Shown piece by piece: positions 46,292 through 55,530 of a DNA stretch of 64,000 nt (within the stretch, counting starts at the first letter, position 1; every line of letters begins with the position of its first letter). Below the pieces are notes generated by a model. That model saw only the letters and a list, made by a program, of their open reading frames with translations, made no database searches and was not told the origin of the DNA. The translations under genes and the position numbers were made by a program. The DNA lies in the NCBI GenBank assembly GCA_031180665.1, contig JAPSLP010000027.1, positions 1 through 64,000 on the forward strand, given 5' to 3'. This DNA is from Cupriavidus sp. (GTDB lineage Bacteria; Pseudomonadota; Gammaproteobacteria; Burkholderiales; Burkholderiaceae).

Positions 46292-47898
46292 ACGCGCCGC
46301 GACGATTCGGCTTGCCATCGGCAGCCAGCGCACTGAGCGCACTGGCCGGCGCGTCCGGCCTGGCACTGTCGCTTGCCGGCGCGGGCAAATGGCCGACCGC
46401 GGGCGGCGTCGCGCTCGCCTACGCCGGCTTCTGCGGCGCGATCCTCGCGCTGCATCGCCGTCGCCGCCAGGGCGGCGCCGCTTTCGCGTCGACCGCGGAC
46501 GATGCCACGTTGATTGCCTATGCCAGCCAGACCGGGTTTGCCGAACAGCTCGCGATGCAGACCGCGCAGGCCCTGCAGCACGCCGGCTTGCCGGTGCGCG
46601 TCGCCTCGTTTGCCGAGCTCGATCCGTCCGCGCTGACGCGCTGCCGGCAGGCGCTGTTCGTCGCCAGCACCACCGGCGAAGGCGATGCGCCCGACAGCGC
46701 AGCGGGCTTTACACGCAAACTGGCCGCTGCCAGCGGCGACGGCCTGCGCCGCCTGCGCTACGGCATCCTGGCGCTGGGCGACAGCAGCTACGCGAATTTC
46801 TGCGCCTATGGCCATGCCTTGGCCGCGGCGCTGCAACGCGCGCAGGCGCAGCCCTTGTTCGATCTGGTCGAGGTCGACAATGGCGACACCGGCGCGCTGC
46901 GCCATTGGCAGAACCACTTGTCCGCGCTGGCCGGCGGCGCCGAGATCGCCGACTGGGAGGCGCCGCGCTATGGCCGCTGGCGCCTGGTGGAACGCCGGCT
47001 GATGAACCCGGGCAGCGCCGGCGCGCCAGCCTTCCATCTGGCGCTGGAGCCCGAGTCGCCCGCTGCGCTGGACTGGCAGGCGGGGGATATCGCGGAGATC
47101 GGCCCGCGGCTGCCGCCGGAACAGGTCGCGCAACTGCTGCGAGACCTGTCCCTCGACGGCGCCGCAGCGGTGCGCTGCGATGGCGAGGCGATGCTGCTGG
47201 CCGACGCGCTGGCCACGCGCATGCCGTTGCCCGCGCCGCACGCCCAGGCCATGCGCGGACTGTCCCCGCAGGCACTGATCGACGCGCTGCCGCCGCTGCC
47301 GCATCGCGAGTATTCGATTGCTTCGCTGCCCGCCGATGGCCGGCTCGAACTGCTGGTGCGCCAGACCCGCCACGACGATGGCCGGCTCGGCGTGTCCTCC
47401 GGCTGGCTGACCGAATACGCGCCGCTGGGCACGTCCATCGCGCTGCGCGTGCGCACCAACCGCGCCTTCCACGCTCCGGCCGACGACCGGCCGCTCTTGC
47501 TGATCGGCACCGGCACCGGCATGGCGGGCCTGCGCGCGCTGTTGAAGGCGCGCGCCGCCGCGGGCCACGGGCGCAACTGGCTGCTGTTCGGCGAACGCAG
47601 CGCGGCGCATGATGCCTTCTATCGGGAAGAGTTGGCGGGCTGGCAGGCCGACGGCACGCTGCAGCGCCTGGACCGGACCTGGTCGCGCGACGGCGCGCCG
47701 CTGCGCTACGTGCAGGACGCCGTGCGCGCCGCCGCGCCGCAGATCCGCGAATGGGTCGCGGCCGGCGCGGCGATCTACGTCTGCGGCAGCCTGCAAGGCA
47801 TGGCCGCCGGCGTCAACGAGGCCCTGGCCCAGGCGCTGGGGGCGCAGACGCTGGCGGCGCTGGCCGAGAACGGACGCTATCGGCGCGACGTCTACTGA
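46288..47898 (+). CDS. Membrane-anchored flavodoxin/ferredoxin-reductase fusion
   Basis: A 536-residue CysJ-like electron-transfer flavoprotein. After an N-terminal hydrophobic segment (two short helices, about 12-57), a flavodoxin domain (about 72-210: YASQTGFAEQ, STTGEGDAPDS, LGDSSYANFCAYG) is followed by a ferredoxin-NADP reductase part (REYSIASLP, GVSSGWL, LIGTGTGMAGLRALLK, YVCGSLQGMAAGV) ending in an aromatic Tyr. It would take electrons from NADPH via FAD and FMN and hand them to the membrane PepSY protein. Its ATG overlaps the apbE stop (ATGA). The hemoprotein partner SiR is absent. Confidence 0.9.
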   Translation: MNAPRRFGLPSAASALSALAGASGLALSLAGAGKWPTAGGVALAYAGFCGAILALHRRRRQGGAAFASTADDATLIAYASQTGFAEQLAMQTAQALQHAGLPVRVASFAELDPSALTRCRQALFVASTTGEGDAPDSAAGFTRKLAAASGDGLRRLRYGILALGDSSYANFCAYGHALAAALQRAQAQPLFDLVEVDNGDTGALRHWQNHLSALAGGAEIADWEAPRYGRWRLVERRLMNPGSAGAPAFHLALEPESPAALDWQAGDIAEIGPRLPPEQVAQLLRDLSLDGAAAVRCDGEAMLLADALATRMPLPAPHAQAMRGLSPQALIDALPPLPHREYSIASLPADGRLELLVRQTRHDDGRLGVSSGWLTEYAPLGTSIALRVRTNRAFHAPADDRPLLLIGTGTGMAGLRALLKARAAAGHGRNWLLFGERSAAHDAFYREELAGWQADGTLQRLDRTWSRDGAPLRYVQDAVRAAAPQIREWVAAGAAIYVCGSLQGMAAGVNEALAQALGAQTLAALAENGRYRRDVY

Positions 47899-47930
47899 GC
47901 GAAGCCCGCGGGCCGTTCGCTGAACCGTCT

Positions 47931-47999
47931 GTCGTCCCGGCGAAAGCGGGGACCCAGTGGCTTGGAAAGGCGCTGGATTCCCGCTTTCGCGGGAACGAC
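47931..47999. repeat. Paired REP-like palindromes
   Basis: A GTCGTCCCGGCGAAAGCGGG-type unit and its inverted counterpart (CCCGCTTTCGCGGGAACGAC) face each other across a 25-bp spacer. The same pair recurs at 50701. It lies between convergent genes. Confidence 0.8.
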
Positions 48000-48052
48000 G
48001 CGATCTCCGACGTGGCGGCCGTTCGGGCGTTTGTCGGCCGCTTCGCCAGCCG

Positions 48053-49537
48053 TCATTCGACGCCCGGAAACCGCATGTCCTCGTACCTGACGAAGCGCGT
48101 CTTGCGCGTCCAGCGGTAGCCGAGCCAGATCGCCAGGAAGATCGGAATGCCGATATAGGTGGCGAGCACCGACCACCAGTCGATATTGCCGCTGAGGAAG
48201 GCCTGGTAGTTCTGCCCCAGCGCGATCACCAGGCACAGCACGAAGGCGAAGATCGGGCCGTAAGGGAAGAAGGGCGAGCGGTACGGCAGCCGCGCCAGAT
48301 CGAGGCCACGCCGGGTCCAGCCCTTGCGGAAACGGTAGTGGCTGATGGCGATGCCCAGCCACGCGATGAAGCCCGTCATGCCCGACAGGCTCAGCAGCCA
48401 CAGATAGACCGTCTTGCTCTCGAACAGCGAGGTCAGGAAGCACAGCGCGCCGACCGCCGTGGTGGCCAGCAGCGCGGGCATCGGCACGCCGTTGCGCGTC
48501 AGGCGGGCAAATACGCGTGGGGCGCGGCCCTCGGTGGCGAGGTTGTAGAGCATCCGCGTCGAGGCATACATGCCCGAGTTGCCGGCCGACAGCACGGCGG
48601 TCAGGATCACCGCGTTCATCAGGCCGGCGGCGAAGGCCAGCCCGGCATTGCGGAACACCAGCGTGAACGGGCTCACGCCGATGGTCTGCACATCGCTCTT
48701 GAGCAGGCTCGGATCGGTATAGGGAATCAGCACGCCGATCACGGCGATGGCCAGCACATAGAACAGCAGGATGCGCCAGAACACTTGCCGCACCGCGCGC
48801 GGAATATTGCGGGCCGGATCGGCCGATTCGCCGGCCGCGACGCCGATCAGCTCGGTGCCCTGGAACGAGAAGCCGGCGATCATCGCCACGCCGATCATCG
48901 CGGGCAGGCCGCCGACGAAAGGCGCATCGCCCAGGGTCAGATTGTCCAGGCTCGCCGGCACGTCGCCGCGCAGGATGCCGAAGATCATCAGCGTGCCGAT
49001 GGCGATGAACGCGATCACGGTCACCACCTTGACCAGCGAGCACCAGTATTCGGCTTCGCCGAAGCCGCGCACCGAGATCGCGTTGAGCCCGAACATCAGC
49101 GCGAGGAACAGCGCGCTCCACAGCATGCCCGGCGTGTCGGGGAACCAGTACTGCATCACCAGCTGCGCCGCGGCCAGTTCCACCGCGATCGTCACCGCCC
49201 AGTTGTACCAGTAGTTCCAGCCCAGCGCGAAGCCGAAGCCCTCCTCGACATACATCGAGCCGTAGGTCGAGAACGAGCCGGATACCGGCATATAGGCGGC
49301 CAGTTCGCCCAGGCTGGTCATCAGGAAGTAGACCATCGCGCCGATCAGCAGGTACGCGGCCAGCGCGCCGCCCGGGCCGGCCTGGGCGATGGTCGCGCCG
49401 GAGGCGACGAACAGTCCCGTGCCGATCGAGCCGCCGATGGCGATCATGCTCAGATGGCGGGCCCGCAGCTTGCGCTGCAAGGTCGGACGCGCGGTGTCGG
49501 CGACGGCGGCGCCGCGCGTGTCTTGGGAAGCGGTCAT
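48053..49537 (-). CDS. lysP: Amino acid permease, LysP-like
   Basis: A 494-residue APC-superfamily (amino acid transporter family) permease with 12 helices. The conserved start RKLRARHLSMIAIGGSIGTGLFVASG (about residues 22-47) is characteristic, followed by GPGGALAAYLLIGAMVYFLM and later SFQGTELIGVAAGES. Overall sequence and length fit the lysine-specific permease group best, including TDPSLL and SAGNSGMYASTRMLY. Lysine specificity is an inference. The ATG at 49537 gives the normal cytoplasmic N-terminus. REP-like pairs flank the gene together with the neighbouring mscS. Confidence 0.85.
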   Translation of the reverse strand: MTASQDTRGAAVADTARPTLQRKLRARHLSMIAIGGSIGTGLFVASGATIAQAGPGGALAAYLLIGAMVYFLMTSLGELAAYMPVSGSFSTYGSMYVEEGFGFALGWNYWYNWAVTIAVELAAAQLVMQYWFPDTPGMLWSALFLALMFGLNAISVRGFGEAEYWCSLVKVVTVIAFIAIGTLMIFGILRGDVPASLDNLTLGDAPFVGGLPAMIGVAMIAGFSFQGTELIGVAAGESADPARNIPRAVRQVFWRILLFYVLAIAVIGVLIPYTDPSLLKSDVQTIGVSPFTLVFRNAGLAFAAGLMNAVILTAVLSAGNSGMYASTRMLYNLATEGRAPRVFARLTRNGVPMPALLATTAVGALCFLTSLFESKTVYLWLLSLSGMTGFIAWLGIAISHYRFRKGWTRRGLDLARLPYRSPFFPYGPIFAFVLCLVIALGQNYQAFLSGNIDWWSVLATYIGIPIFLAIWLGYRWTRKTRFVRYEDMRFPGVE

Positions 49538-49678
49538 GGTCAGGACAGGAAGGCCAGCAATGGGGCGGCATCCTATAAGAAAACCCGGCGGCGGGATAGC
49601 CGGGCCGCCAACTCGGTAGAATCGTGGCTTCCCTGCCCGCGCGGCCGAGCGGTGCTCCAGCGCCGCGGTCCCGACACC

Positions 49679-50668
49679 ATGAAGCTGAATCTCGATTTCA
49701 ACGACAGCATCCTGCTGCATATCGTGCTGAGCGTGCTCATCGTCCTGGTGGGCGTGCTGCTGGTCAAGCTGAGCAACCGCTTCTTCGTCTCGCGCCAGCT
49801 GGCCGATCGCGACAACCTGCGCAGCTATCGCACCTGGACCGTGGCCTCGCGCAACCTGATCGGCGCGGTGGTCTTCCTGCTGCTGCTGGGCATCTGGGTC
49901 TCCGAACTGAAGAGCGTGGCGATCTCGCTGGCCGCCTTTGCCGCCGCGCTGATGATCTCCGGCAAGGAACTGGTGATGTGCTTCCTCGGCGCGTTCATGC
50001 GGATGGTGGCGCGCCCGTTCCAGCTCGGCGATCTGGTCGAGATCGGCCAGTATGCCGGCGAGGTCATCGACATGGATGCGCTGACCACCACGCTGGTCGA
50101 GGTCGCGCCGACGCGCCAGTTCACCGGCTACACGGTGCAGGTTCCCAACAGCCTGCTGCTGACGGTGGCGGTGCGCAATCATTCGCAGGCCGGCAAATAC
50201 ACGCTGGACACGGTGCGGATTCCGCTGCCGGCCCAGTGCGATCCCGACCGCGTCGAAGCGCAGCTGCTCGATATCGCGCAGCAGGCCTGCGAGCCGTTTC
50301 TCGAGGCCGCGGGGCAGAGCCTGCGCCGCTATGGCGATACGCGCTTTCTGGACCTGTCGCAGTTCGCTCCGCGCGTGATGTTCGAACCGGTCGGTACCGA
50401 CCGGCTCGATGCGATCGTACGTTTCCCCGCGCCGGTGGGCGGGCGGCTGCCGGTGGCGCAGCAGATCATCCGGCGCTTCTATCGGCAGCGGATGAACGAC
50501 AGCAAGGAGGCCGGCAGCGATGCGGCCGCCGAGGCCGCCACCGAGGCGGACCAGCGTGCTGCCGCCGAGGACCGGGCGCGGATCGCCCGCGCCGGACGCC
50601 CCGGCACGGCTGGCGGCCCGGGCACGCCCGACACCAGCGGACCGCCGGCCTCGTCGCCGGCGTTCTGA
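49679..50668 (+). CDS. MscS-family mechanosensitive channel
   Basis: A second MscS-like protein, 329 residues, with helices at about 10-32, 60-80 and 82-112, then the cytoplasmic beta domain (PFQLGDLVEIGQYAGEVIDMD). The pore helix is less Gly/Ala-rich than that of the NAGGN-linked channel (SLAAFAAALMISGKELVMCFLGAF), so gating and conductance may differ. The C-terminal 45 residues are a disordered Ala/Pro/Gly/Glu tail. It is divergent from lysP, with 141 bp between. Whether it is a true osmotic safety valve is inferred from the family. Confidence 0.83.
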   Translation: MKLNLDFNDSILLHIVLSVLIVLVGVLLVKLSNRFFVSRQLADRDNLRSYRTWTVASRNLIGAVVFLLLLGIWVSELKSVAISLAAFAAALMISGKELVMCFLGAFMRMVARPFQLGDLVEIGQYAGEVIDMDALTTTLVEVAPTRQFTGYTVQVPNSLLLTVAVRNHSQAGKYTLDTVRIPLPAQCDPDRVEAQLLDIAQQACEPFLEAAGQSLRRYGDTRFLDLSQFAPRVMFEPVGTDRLDAIVRFPAPVGGRLPVAQQIIRRFYRQRMNDSKEAGSDAAAEAATEADQRAAAEDRARIARAGRPGTAGGPGTPDTSGPPASSPAF

Positions 50669-50700
50669 TTCGGGGCCGACCAGTTTCGAACCCCCACCGT

Positions 50701-50769
50701 GTCGTTCCCGCGGAAGCGGGGATCCAGCGTCCTTGAGAGCCACTGGGTCCCCGCCTTCGCCGGGACGAC
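50701..50769. repeat. Paired REP-like palindromes
   Basis: GTCGTTCCCGCGGAAGCGGG and an inverted partner (CCCGCCTTCGCCGGGACGAC) separated by 29 bp, homologous to the pair at 47931-47999. Confidence 0.8.
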
Positions 50770-50931
50770 GAGGCTTGCCTGCCGGCCGGTCACCGCACAG
50801 CGCGGCGCGCCGCTGGCGCAGTGCGCCATGACCGCCGCTGCGCTTGCCCTTACACTAGGGCGGTCCGTTGGCGGCTCGGCGCCGTGTTTGCACCGCGCGT
50901 GCGCGCCGCCCATCCATCCGCTCCGACCCGT

Positions 50932-52674
50932 ATGAATCCATCGAATCCCACCCCGGACGCGCCCGCTGGCGCCCCATCTGCCGCGCCAGCGAAGCGCCCG
51001 CGTGCCCCGTCGCTACGCCACGCGGCCAGCGTGCTGGTGCTGCGCGACGGCGCGGCCGGCATGGAAGTGCTGCTGGTGCGCCGGCCCGAACGCCAGGACG
51101 ACCGCAGCAGCGGCGCCTATGTGTTTCCCGGCGGCACGCTCGATCCGCAGGACAACCAGCTGCACGCCCTGTGCGAAGGGCTGGACGATGCCGCCGCCAG
51201 CGCGCGGCTGCGCCTCCCGGCAGGGGGACTCGACTTCTACCTGTGCGCGGTGCGCGAATGCTGCGAGGAGGCGGGCCTGCTGTTCGCCTACCAGCGCGAC
51301 GGCGAGATGGTGGCGCTCGAACGCTTCGACGATGCGCAACTGGCCTGGCTGCGCGAGGCGGTGCGCTATGGCGGTCCCGGCATCGCCGAGGTCTGCCGCC
51401 GCTTCGATCTGCGCCTGGCGATGGACAGGATGGCCTATATCAGCCACTGGCTGACGCCGCCCGGCCTGCCCAAGCGCTTCGATACGCGCTTCTTCGTCGC
51501 GGTGCTGCCGCCGGGCCAGAGCGCGATGCACGACGGCATCGAGGCGGTCGATCATCGCTGGGTGCGCCCGGCGGAGGCGATCGCGCCGGACAGCGGCATG
51601 ACGCTGGTCAACGTGACGCGCCGCATGCTGGCGTCGATCGCGCATTTCCCCACGGCACAGGCCTGCTTCGACTACGCGCAGGGCCTGCGCGAGATCGCGC
51701 TGATCATGCCGCGGCTGGCCAACGGTCCCAAGGGCGTGCGGCCGGTACAGCCCGACGAGCCGCCCTATGCCGAGATCGCCCGCATCGATCCGGACGGCGC
51801 CGGCCATGCCCGCTATGCGCTCGAACCGGGCGTGCCGGTGCGGCTGTCCGAGCGCGTCTGGCGCGTGACGGCGGACAACGGCAACGCGATGACCGGCCCG
51901 GGCACCAATACCTATCTGGTCGGCGGTGGCCAGCGCAACGAATGGGCGGTGATCGATCCCGGTCCCGACGACGAGGCGCATCAGCGCGCGGTGCTCGCCG
52001 CCGCGCCCGGTCCGATCCGCTGGATCCTCGCCACGCATACGCATATCGATCATTCGCCGGGCGCGGTGCGGCTGCGCGAAGCAACCGGTGCCCAGGTGCT
52101 GGGACGCCTGGCAAACCGGCCGGAGCGCCAGGACCCGACCTTTGCGCCGGACCGCGTGCTCGAACACGGCGAGCGCATCGTGCTGGGCGATGCCGATGTG
52201 CCCGGCGACGCCATCACGCTGCGCGTGCTGCATACTCCCGGCCATGCGTCCAACCACCTGTGCTTCCTGCTCGAGCAAGAGAAGCTGCTGTTTACCGGCG
52301 ACCACGTGATGCAGGGCTCGACCGTCGTGATCGGCCCGCCCGATGGCGACATGCGCGCCTATCTGGCCTCGCTCGCCGCGCTGCTGGACGAGGATCTGGA
52401 GTGGCTCGCGCCCGGCCATGGCTTCCTGATGCCGCGGCCGCGCGAGGCGATCCGCCTGCTGATGCGCCATCGCCAGCATCGCGAGGCCAAGGTCGTCAAT
52501 GCCCTGCGCGAGCTCGGACCGGCGCCGATCGAAACGCTGCTGCCGCGCGTCTACGACGACGTGCCGCCGCGCATGCTGCCGGTCGCGCAGCGCTCGCTGC
52601 TGGCGCACCTGCTGAAGCTGCAGGCCGACGGACAGGCGCGCGAAGCGCAGGGCGACTGGCGCATGCTGCAGTAG
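50932..52674 (+). CDS. NUDIX hydrolase fused to a metallo-beta-lactamase domain
   Basis: A 580-residue two-domain enzyme. The N-terminal half (about 20-270) is a NUDIX domain in which the motif is split: FPGGTLDP, then about 45 residues, then RECCEEAGLLF, as in the NUDT7/NUDT19 kind. The C-terminal half (about 300-575) is a metallo-beta-lactamase hydrolase of the LACTB2 type with THTHIDHSPGA (HxHxDH), HTPGHASNHLCF, FTGDHVMQGS and APGHG. Both active sites look intact, so it may hydrolyse a nucleotide derivative and a thioester or RNA-like substrate. LACTB2 relatives are endoribonucleases. The first ATG with natural sequence, 50932, was used. Confidence 0.88.
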   Translation: MNPSNPTPDAPAGAPSAAPAKRPRAPSLRHAASVLVLRDGAAGMEVLLVRRPERQDDRSSGAYVFPGGTLDPQDNQLHALCEGLDDAAASARLRLPAGGLDFYLCAVRECCEEAGLLFAYQRDGEMVALERFDDAQLAWLREAVRYGGPGIAEVCRRFDLRLAMDRMAYISHWLTPPGLPKRFDTRFFVAVLPPGQSAMHDGIEAVDHRWVRPAEAIAPDSGMTLVNVTRRMLASIAHFPTAQACFDYAQGLREIALIMPRLANGPKGVRPVQPDEPPYAEIARIDPDGAGHARYALEPGVPVRLSERVWRVTADNGNAMTGPGTNTYLVGGGQRNEWAVIDPGPDDEAHQRAVLAAAPGPIRWILATHTHIDHSPGAVRLREATGAQVLGRLANRPERQDPTFAPDRVLEHGERIVLGDADVPGDAITLRVLHTPGHASNHLCFLLEQEKLLFTGDHVMQGSTVVIGPPDGDMRAYLASLAALLDEDLEWLAPGHGFLMPRPREAIRLLMRHRQHREAKVVNALRELGPAPIETLLPRVYDDVPPRMLPVAQRSLLAHLLKLQADGQAREAQGDWRMLQ

Positions 52675-52765
52675 ATCGCCCCGGACCCCGTCCCGGCCGA
52701 TGCGCCGGCGCGCGCGACGTCGCCATGGATTGCCCGATACCCATGAAGCGGAACAAGGAGACCCC

Positions 52766-53851
52766 ATGAAAGCTGCCGTGCTGCATCAGCCGAGGACCCC
52801 GCTGGTCATCGAAGAGCTCGCCATCGACAAGCCCGGCCCGCGCGAGGTGCTGGTGCGCACCGCGGCGGTCGGGGTCTGCCATTCGGACCTGCATTTCCTT
52901 GACGGCGCCTATCCGTTCCCGATGCCGGTGGTGCTCGGCCACGAAGCGGCCGGCATGGTCGAGCAGGTCGGCGCCGAAGTGCGCACCGTCAAGCCCGGCG
53001 ATCATGTGATCACCTGCCTGTCCGCGTATTGCGGCCATTGCGAGCACTGCCTGAGCGGCCATCTGTCGCTGTGCGTCGCGCCCGATACGCGCCGCCGCGA
53101 AGACGAGCCGCCGCGGCTGCGCGCACCCGGCGCGGCGATGAACCAGTTCCTGAACCTGTCGGCCTTCGCCGAGCAGATGCTGATCCACGAGCATGCGCTG
53201 GTGGCGATCCGGCGCGACATGCCGCTGGACCGCGCCGCGCTGATCGGCTGCGCGGTGACCACCGGATTCGGTGCGGTCACGCATACGGCCGGTGTGCGTC
53301 CGGGCGAGACTGTCGCGGTGATCGGCTGCGGCGGCATCGGCCTGGCCACGATCAACGGCGCCGCGCTGGCGGGCGCGGGCCGCATCATCGCGATCGACCG
53401 CCTGCCCGGCAAGCTGGAACTGGCGCGCCGATTTGGCGCCACCGATGTGGTCGACGCCAGCGCGGCCGATCCCGTCGACGCGGTGCGCACGCTGACGGGC
53501 GGCGGCGTCCATCACGCCTTCGAGGCGATCGGTCTGAAGGCCACGGCCGAGCAGGCGTTCGCGATGCTGCGCCGGGGCGGGGCCGCCACCGTGATCGGCA
53601 TGCTGCCGCCCGGCGTCAAGATCGAACTCAAGGGCACCGACTTTCTGGCCGAGAAACGCATCCAGGGCTCGATGATGGGCTCGAACCGCTTTCCGATCGA
53701 CATGCCGCGCCTGGTGGACTTCTACCTGTCGGGCCGGCTGGAGCTCGATGCGCTGATTGCGCAGCGGCTGCCGCTCGAGCGCATCAACGAGGCCTTCGAC
53801 GAACTGCGGCGCGGCGAGCTGGCGCGCTCGGTGATCCTGTTCGAGCAGTAG
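52766..53851 (+). CDS. Zinc-dependent alcohol dehydrogenase
   Basis: A 361-residue medium-chain dehydrogenase. Catalytic zinc ligands: GVCHSD (Cys about 38) and the GHE of VLGHEAAG. The structural zinc lobe is present as CGHCEHCLSGHLSLC. The coenzyme fold has IGCGGIGLATINGAALAGA and then ID, favouring NAD. The sequence resembles the class III-like, formaldehyde- or aryl-alcohol type group. GGAG lies just before the ATG. A LysR regulator follows 93 bp downstream in the same direction and may control it. The substrate is not known. Confidence 0.9.
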   Translation: MKAAVLHQPRTPLVIEELAIDKPGPREVLVRTAAVGVCHSDLHFLDGAYPFPMPVVLGHEAAGMVEQVGAEVRTVKPGDHVITCLSAYCGHCEHCLSGHLSLCVAPDTRRREDEPPRLRAPGAAMNQFLNLSAFAEQMLIHEHALVAIRRDMPLDRAALIGCAVTTGFGAVTHTAGVRPGETVAVIGCGGIGLATINGAALAGAGRIIAIDRLPGKLELARRFGATDVVDASAADPVDAVRTLTGGGVHHAFEAIGLKATAEQAFAMLRRGGAATVIGMLPPGVKIELKGTDFLAEKRIQGSMMGSNRFPIDMPRLVDFYLSGRLELDALIAQRLPLERINEAFDELRRGELARSVILFEQ

Positions 53852-53944
53852 TCGGCCGCGGCAGAGCTCCGGTCCAGCGGTGCCGCGCGCGCTGTGGGAA
53901 AATCCCGCTCGCGCGCCGCATCTCAGGCGCCGGCGAACGGGACG

Positions 53945-54922
53945 ATGAAGACGATCGAATGGAAGGATTGGGAAATCTTCTGCCGCGTGGTCGAGGCAGG
54001 CACCTTCACGCATGGGGCCGAACTGGCCGAGGTGCCGAAGTCGTCCGCGAGCGCGGCGATCGCCCGGCTTGAAGCGCAGCTCGGCGGGCGGCTGTTCGAG
54101 CGCAACACGCGCCGCGTGCGCGTGACCGAGCAGGGCCAGCGCCTGTACGAACGCGTCGCGCCGCACTTCGCGGCCTTGCGCGAGATCAGCGCCGAGGCCG
54201 CCTCGGCCAGCGAACAGGTCAGCGGCACGCTGCGGATCGCCACGCCGTACGAGGTTGGCTCGCAGCATCTGGCCCCGAGCCTGTCGCGTCTTCTGACGCT
54301 GCATCCGAACCTGAAGGTGCAGATCGACGTCACCTGGGACCAGCCGGACCTGCTCAAGCACGGCTACGACCTCGCCTTCGTGATGACCAACACCACGCTG
54401 CACGACAGCTCGTTTGCCAGCAAGCGCGTGGTGCTGGTCGAGCGCGCCTTCTATGCCGCGCCATCGCTGATCCAGGCGCGCGGGCTGCCGCGCTCGCCCG
54501 GCGACCTGAACGGCTGGCCCGTGATCGGCAATGCCGACGACCGCCGCTGGGAATTCGTGCAGGACGGCGCCGAAGTCGCCGTGTTGCCGGTCGACCCGCG
54601 CATTCGCACGCACAACGCGGAGATTCGCCTGAAGGCCGCCACCGACGGGCTGGGCGTCGCGCGCCTGTCGCCGAAGTTCGTCGACGAGCAGGTGCGCCAG
54701 GGCCAGCTGGTGCGCGTGCTGCCCGCCTATGCCTCGTCGCCGCTGAAGGTCTACGTGCTGATGCCCGCGCGCAAGCTGATGCCGGCCGCGGTGCGGGCGC
54801 TGCTCGATGTGATGGAGCATACGGTGGGGGCCGCGGCGCCGGCGCGTGGGGCACGGCGCGCGGGGAAGTGGGAGGCCAGGGCCGAAGCCAAGGCCGACAT
54901 CAAGGCCGACATCAAGGCTTGA
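53945..54922 (+). CDS. LysR-family transcriptional regulator
   Basis: A 325-residue regulator with an N-terminal helix-turn-helix (about 5-65: VVEAGTFTHGAELAEVPKSSASAAIARLEAQLGGRLFERNTRRVRVTEQG) and a C-terminal periplasmic-binding-like effector domain from about residue 90. It belongs to the group with short effector domains related to CrgA. The last 20 residues are a basic/acidic tail with a 12-bp duplication (ADIK twice) just before the stop. It lies downstream of an alcohol dehydrogenase on the same strand; regulation of that gene is a guess from position. Confidence 0.88.
   Translation: MKTIEWKDWEIFCRVVEAGTFTHGAELAEVPKSSASAAIARLEAQLGGRLFERNTRRVRVTEQGQRLYERVAPHFAALREISAEAASASEQVSGTLRIATPYEVGSQHLAPSLSRLLTLHPNLKVQIDVTWDQPDLLKHGYDLAFVMTNTTLHDSSFASKRVVLVERAFYAAPSLIQARGLPRSPGDLNGWPVIGNADDRRWEFVQDGAEVAVLPVDPRIRTHNAEIRLKAATDGLGVARLSPKFVDEQVRQGQLVRVLPAYASSPLKVYVLMPARKLMPAAVRALLDVMEHTVGAAAPARGARRAGKWEARAEAKADIKADIKA
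54890..54918 (+). repeat. 12-bp duplication before the LysR stop codon
   Basis: AAGGCCGACATC occurs twice in a row followed by AAGGC and the stop, giving KADIKADIKA at the C-terminus. Confidence 0.75.
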
Positions 54923-54945
54923 TACCGCGGCCGCGGCGGCCCCGC

Positions 54946-55449
54946 TCAGAACGGCTGGTCGCCGGTCCGCAGTTCGATGCCCAGCGTTTCGCCGATCGCC
55001 AGGATCTCGTCATCGTCCTCGGCGCGCGCGATCCAGCCCGCGTAGACGCCCGAGCCGATTTCCCAGTGCCATAGCGTGATGCCAGCCGCGCGCAACTGCT
55101 CGTGGGCCTGCTCCATCAGTTCGGGCACGCTGGTGCTGCCCAGGAAGTCCTCGTCCTCCGGGTCGTCGACGCCCCAATCGAGCACCAGCGCGACGCGCGC
55201 CGCCAGCTGGTTCACGCAGTCGATAAAGGTCGCGGTGTCATTCTGCTCGACCTGGAAGCCCGCTTCCCAGTCGATCACGTCTTGCACCACCGACAGCAGT
55301 TCGGTGCCCTCCACCGTATCGTCGGCTTCTTCCAGCGCCTCGTCGAGCAGCGCCAGCTGCTTGTCGACCATCGCGCCGTCGTCGAAATTGATCATGCCGA
55401 GCAGCCGTTCGACCGCCTGGCGCGACTCGTCGTCGATGACTCCGTTCAC
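54946..55449 (-). CDS. Acidic conserved hypothetical protein
   Basis: A 167-residue, strongly acidic soluble protein (many Asp and Glu, few basic residues). It has no signal peptide or membrane segment. Helical N-terminal part with Leu-rich spacing; the C-terminal part includes LWHWEIGSGVYAGWIAR. I do not recognise the domain with confidence. It is convergent with the LysR gene and lies on the same strand as, and downstream of, the ArsR regulator with a 68-bp gap that includes a 13-bp tandem repeat. No function can be proposed. Confidence 0.6.
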   Translation of the reverse strand: MNGVIDDESRQAVERLLGMINFDDGAMVDKQLALLDEALEEADDTVEGTELLSVVQDVIDWEAGFQVEQNDTATFIDCVNQLAARVALVLDWGVDDPEDEDFLGSTSVPELMEQAHEQLRAAGITLWHWEIGSGVYAGWIARAEDDDEILAIGETLGIELRTGDQPF

Positions 55450-55480
55450 GCTTCGCCCTCCCGTTTCCGTGTGCCGACTC

Positions 55481-55530
55481 AGTGCGCCGGCCTAGTGCGC
55501 CGGCCTAGTGCGCCAGCCTAGTGCGCCAGC
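55481..55530 (-). repeat. 13-bp tandem repeat at the ArsR stop codon
   Basis: AGTGCGCCGGCCT twice, AGTGCGCCAGCCT once and a partial fourth unit. On the minus strand each unit carries GCACTAG or GCACTGA, repeating the last codons and the stop (55518-55520). Confidence 0.85.
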
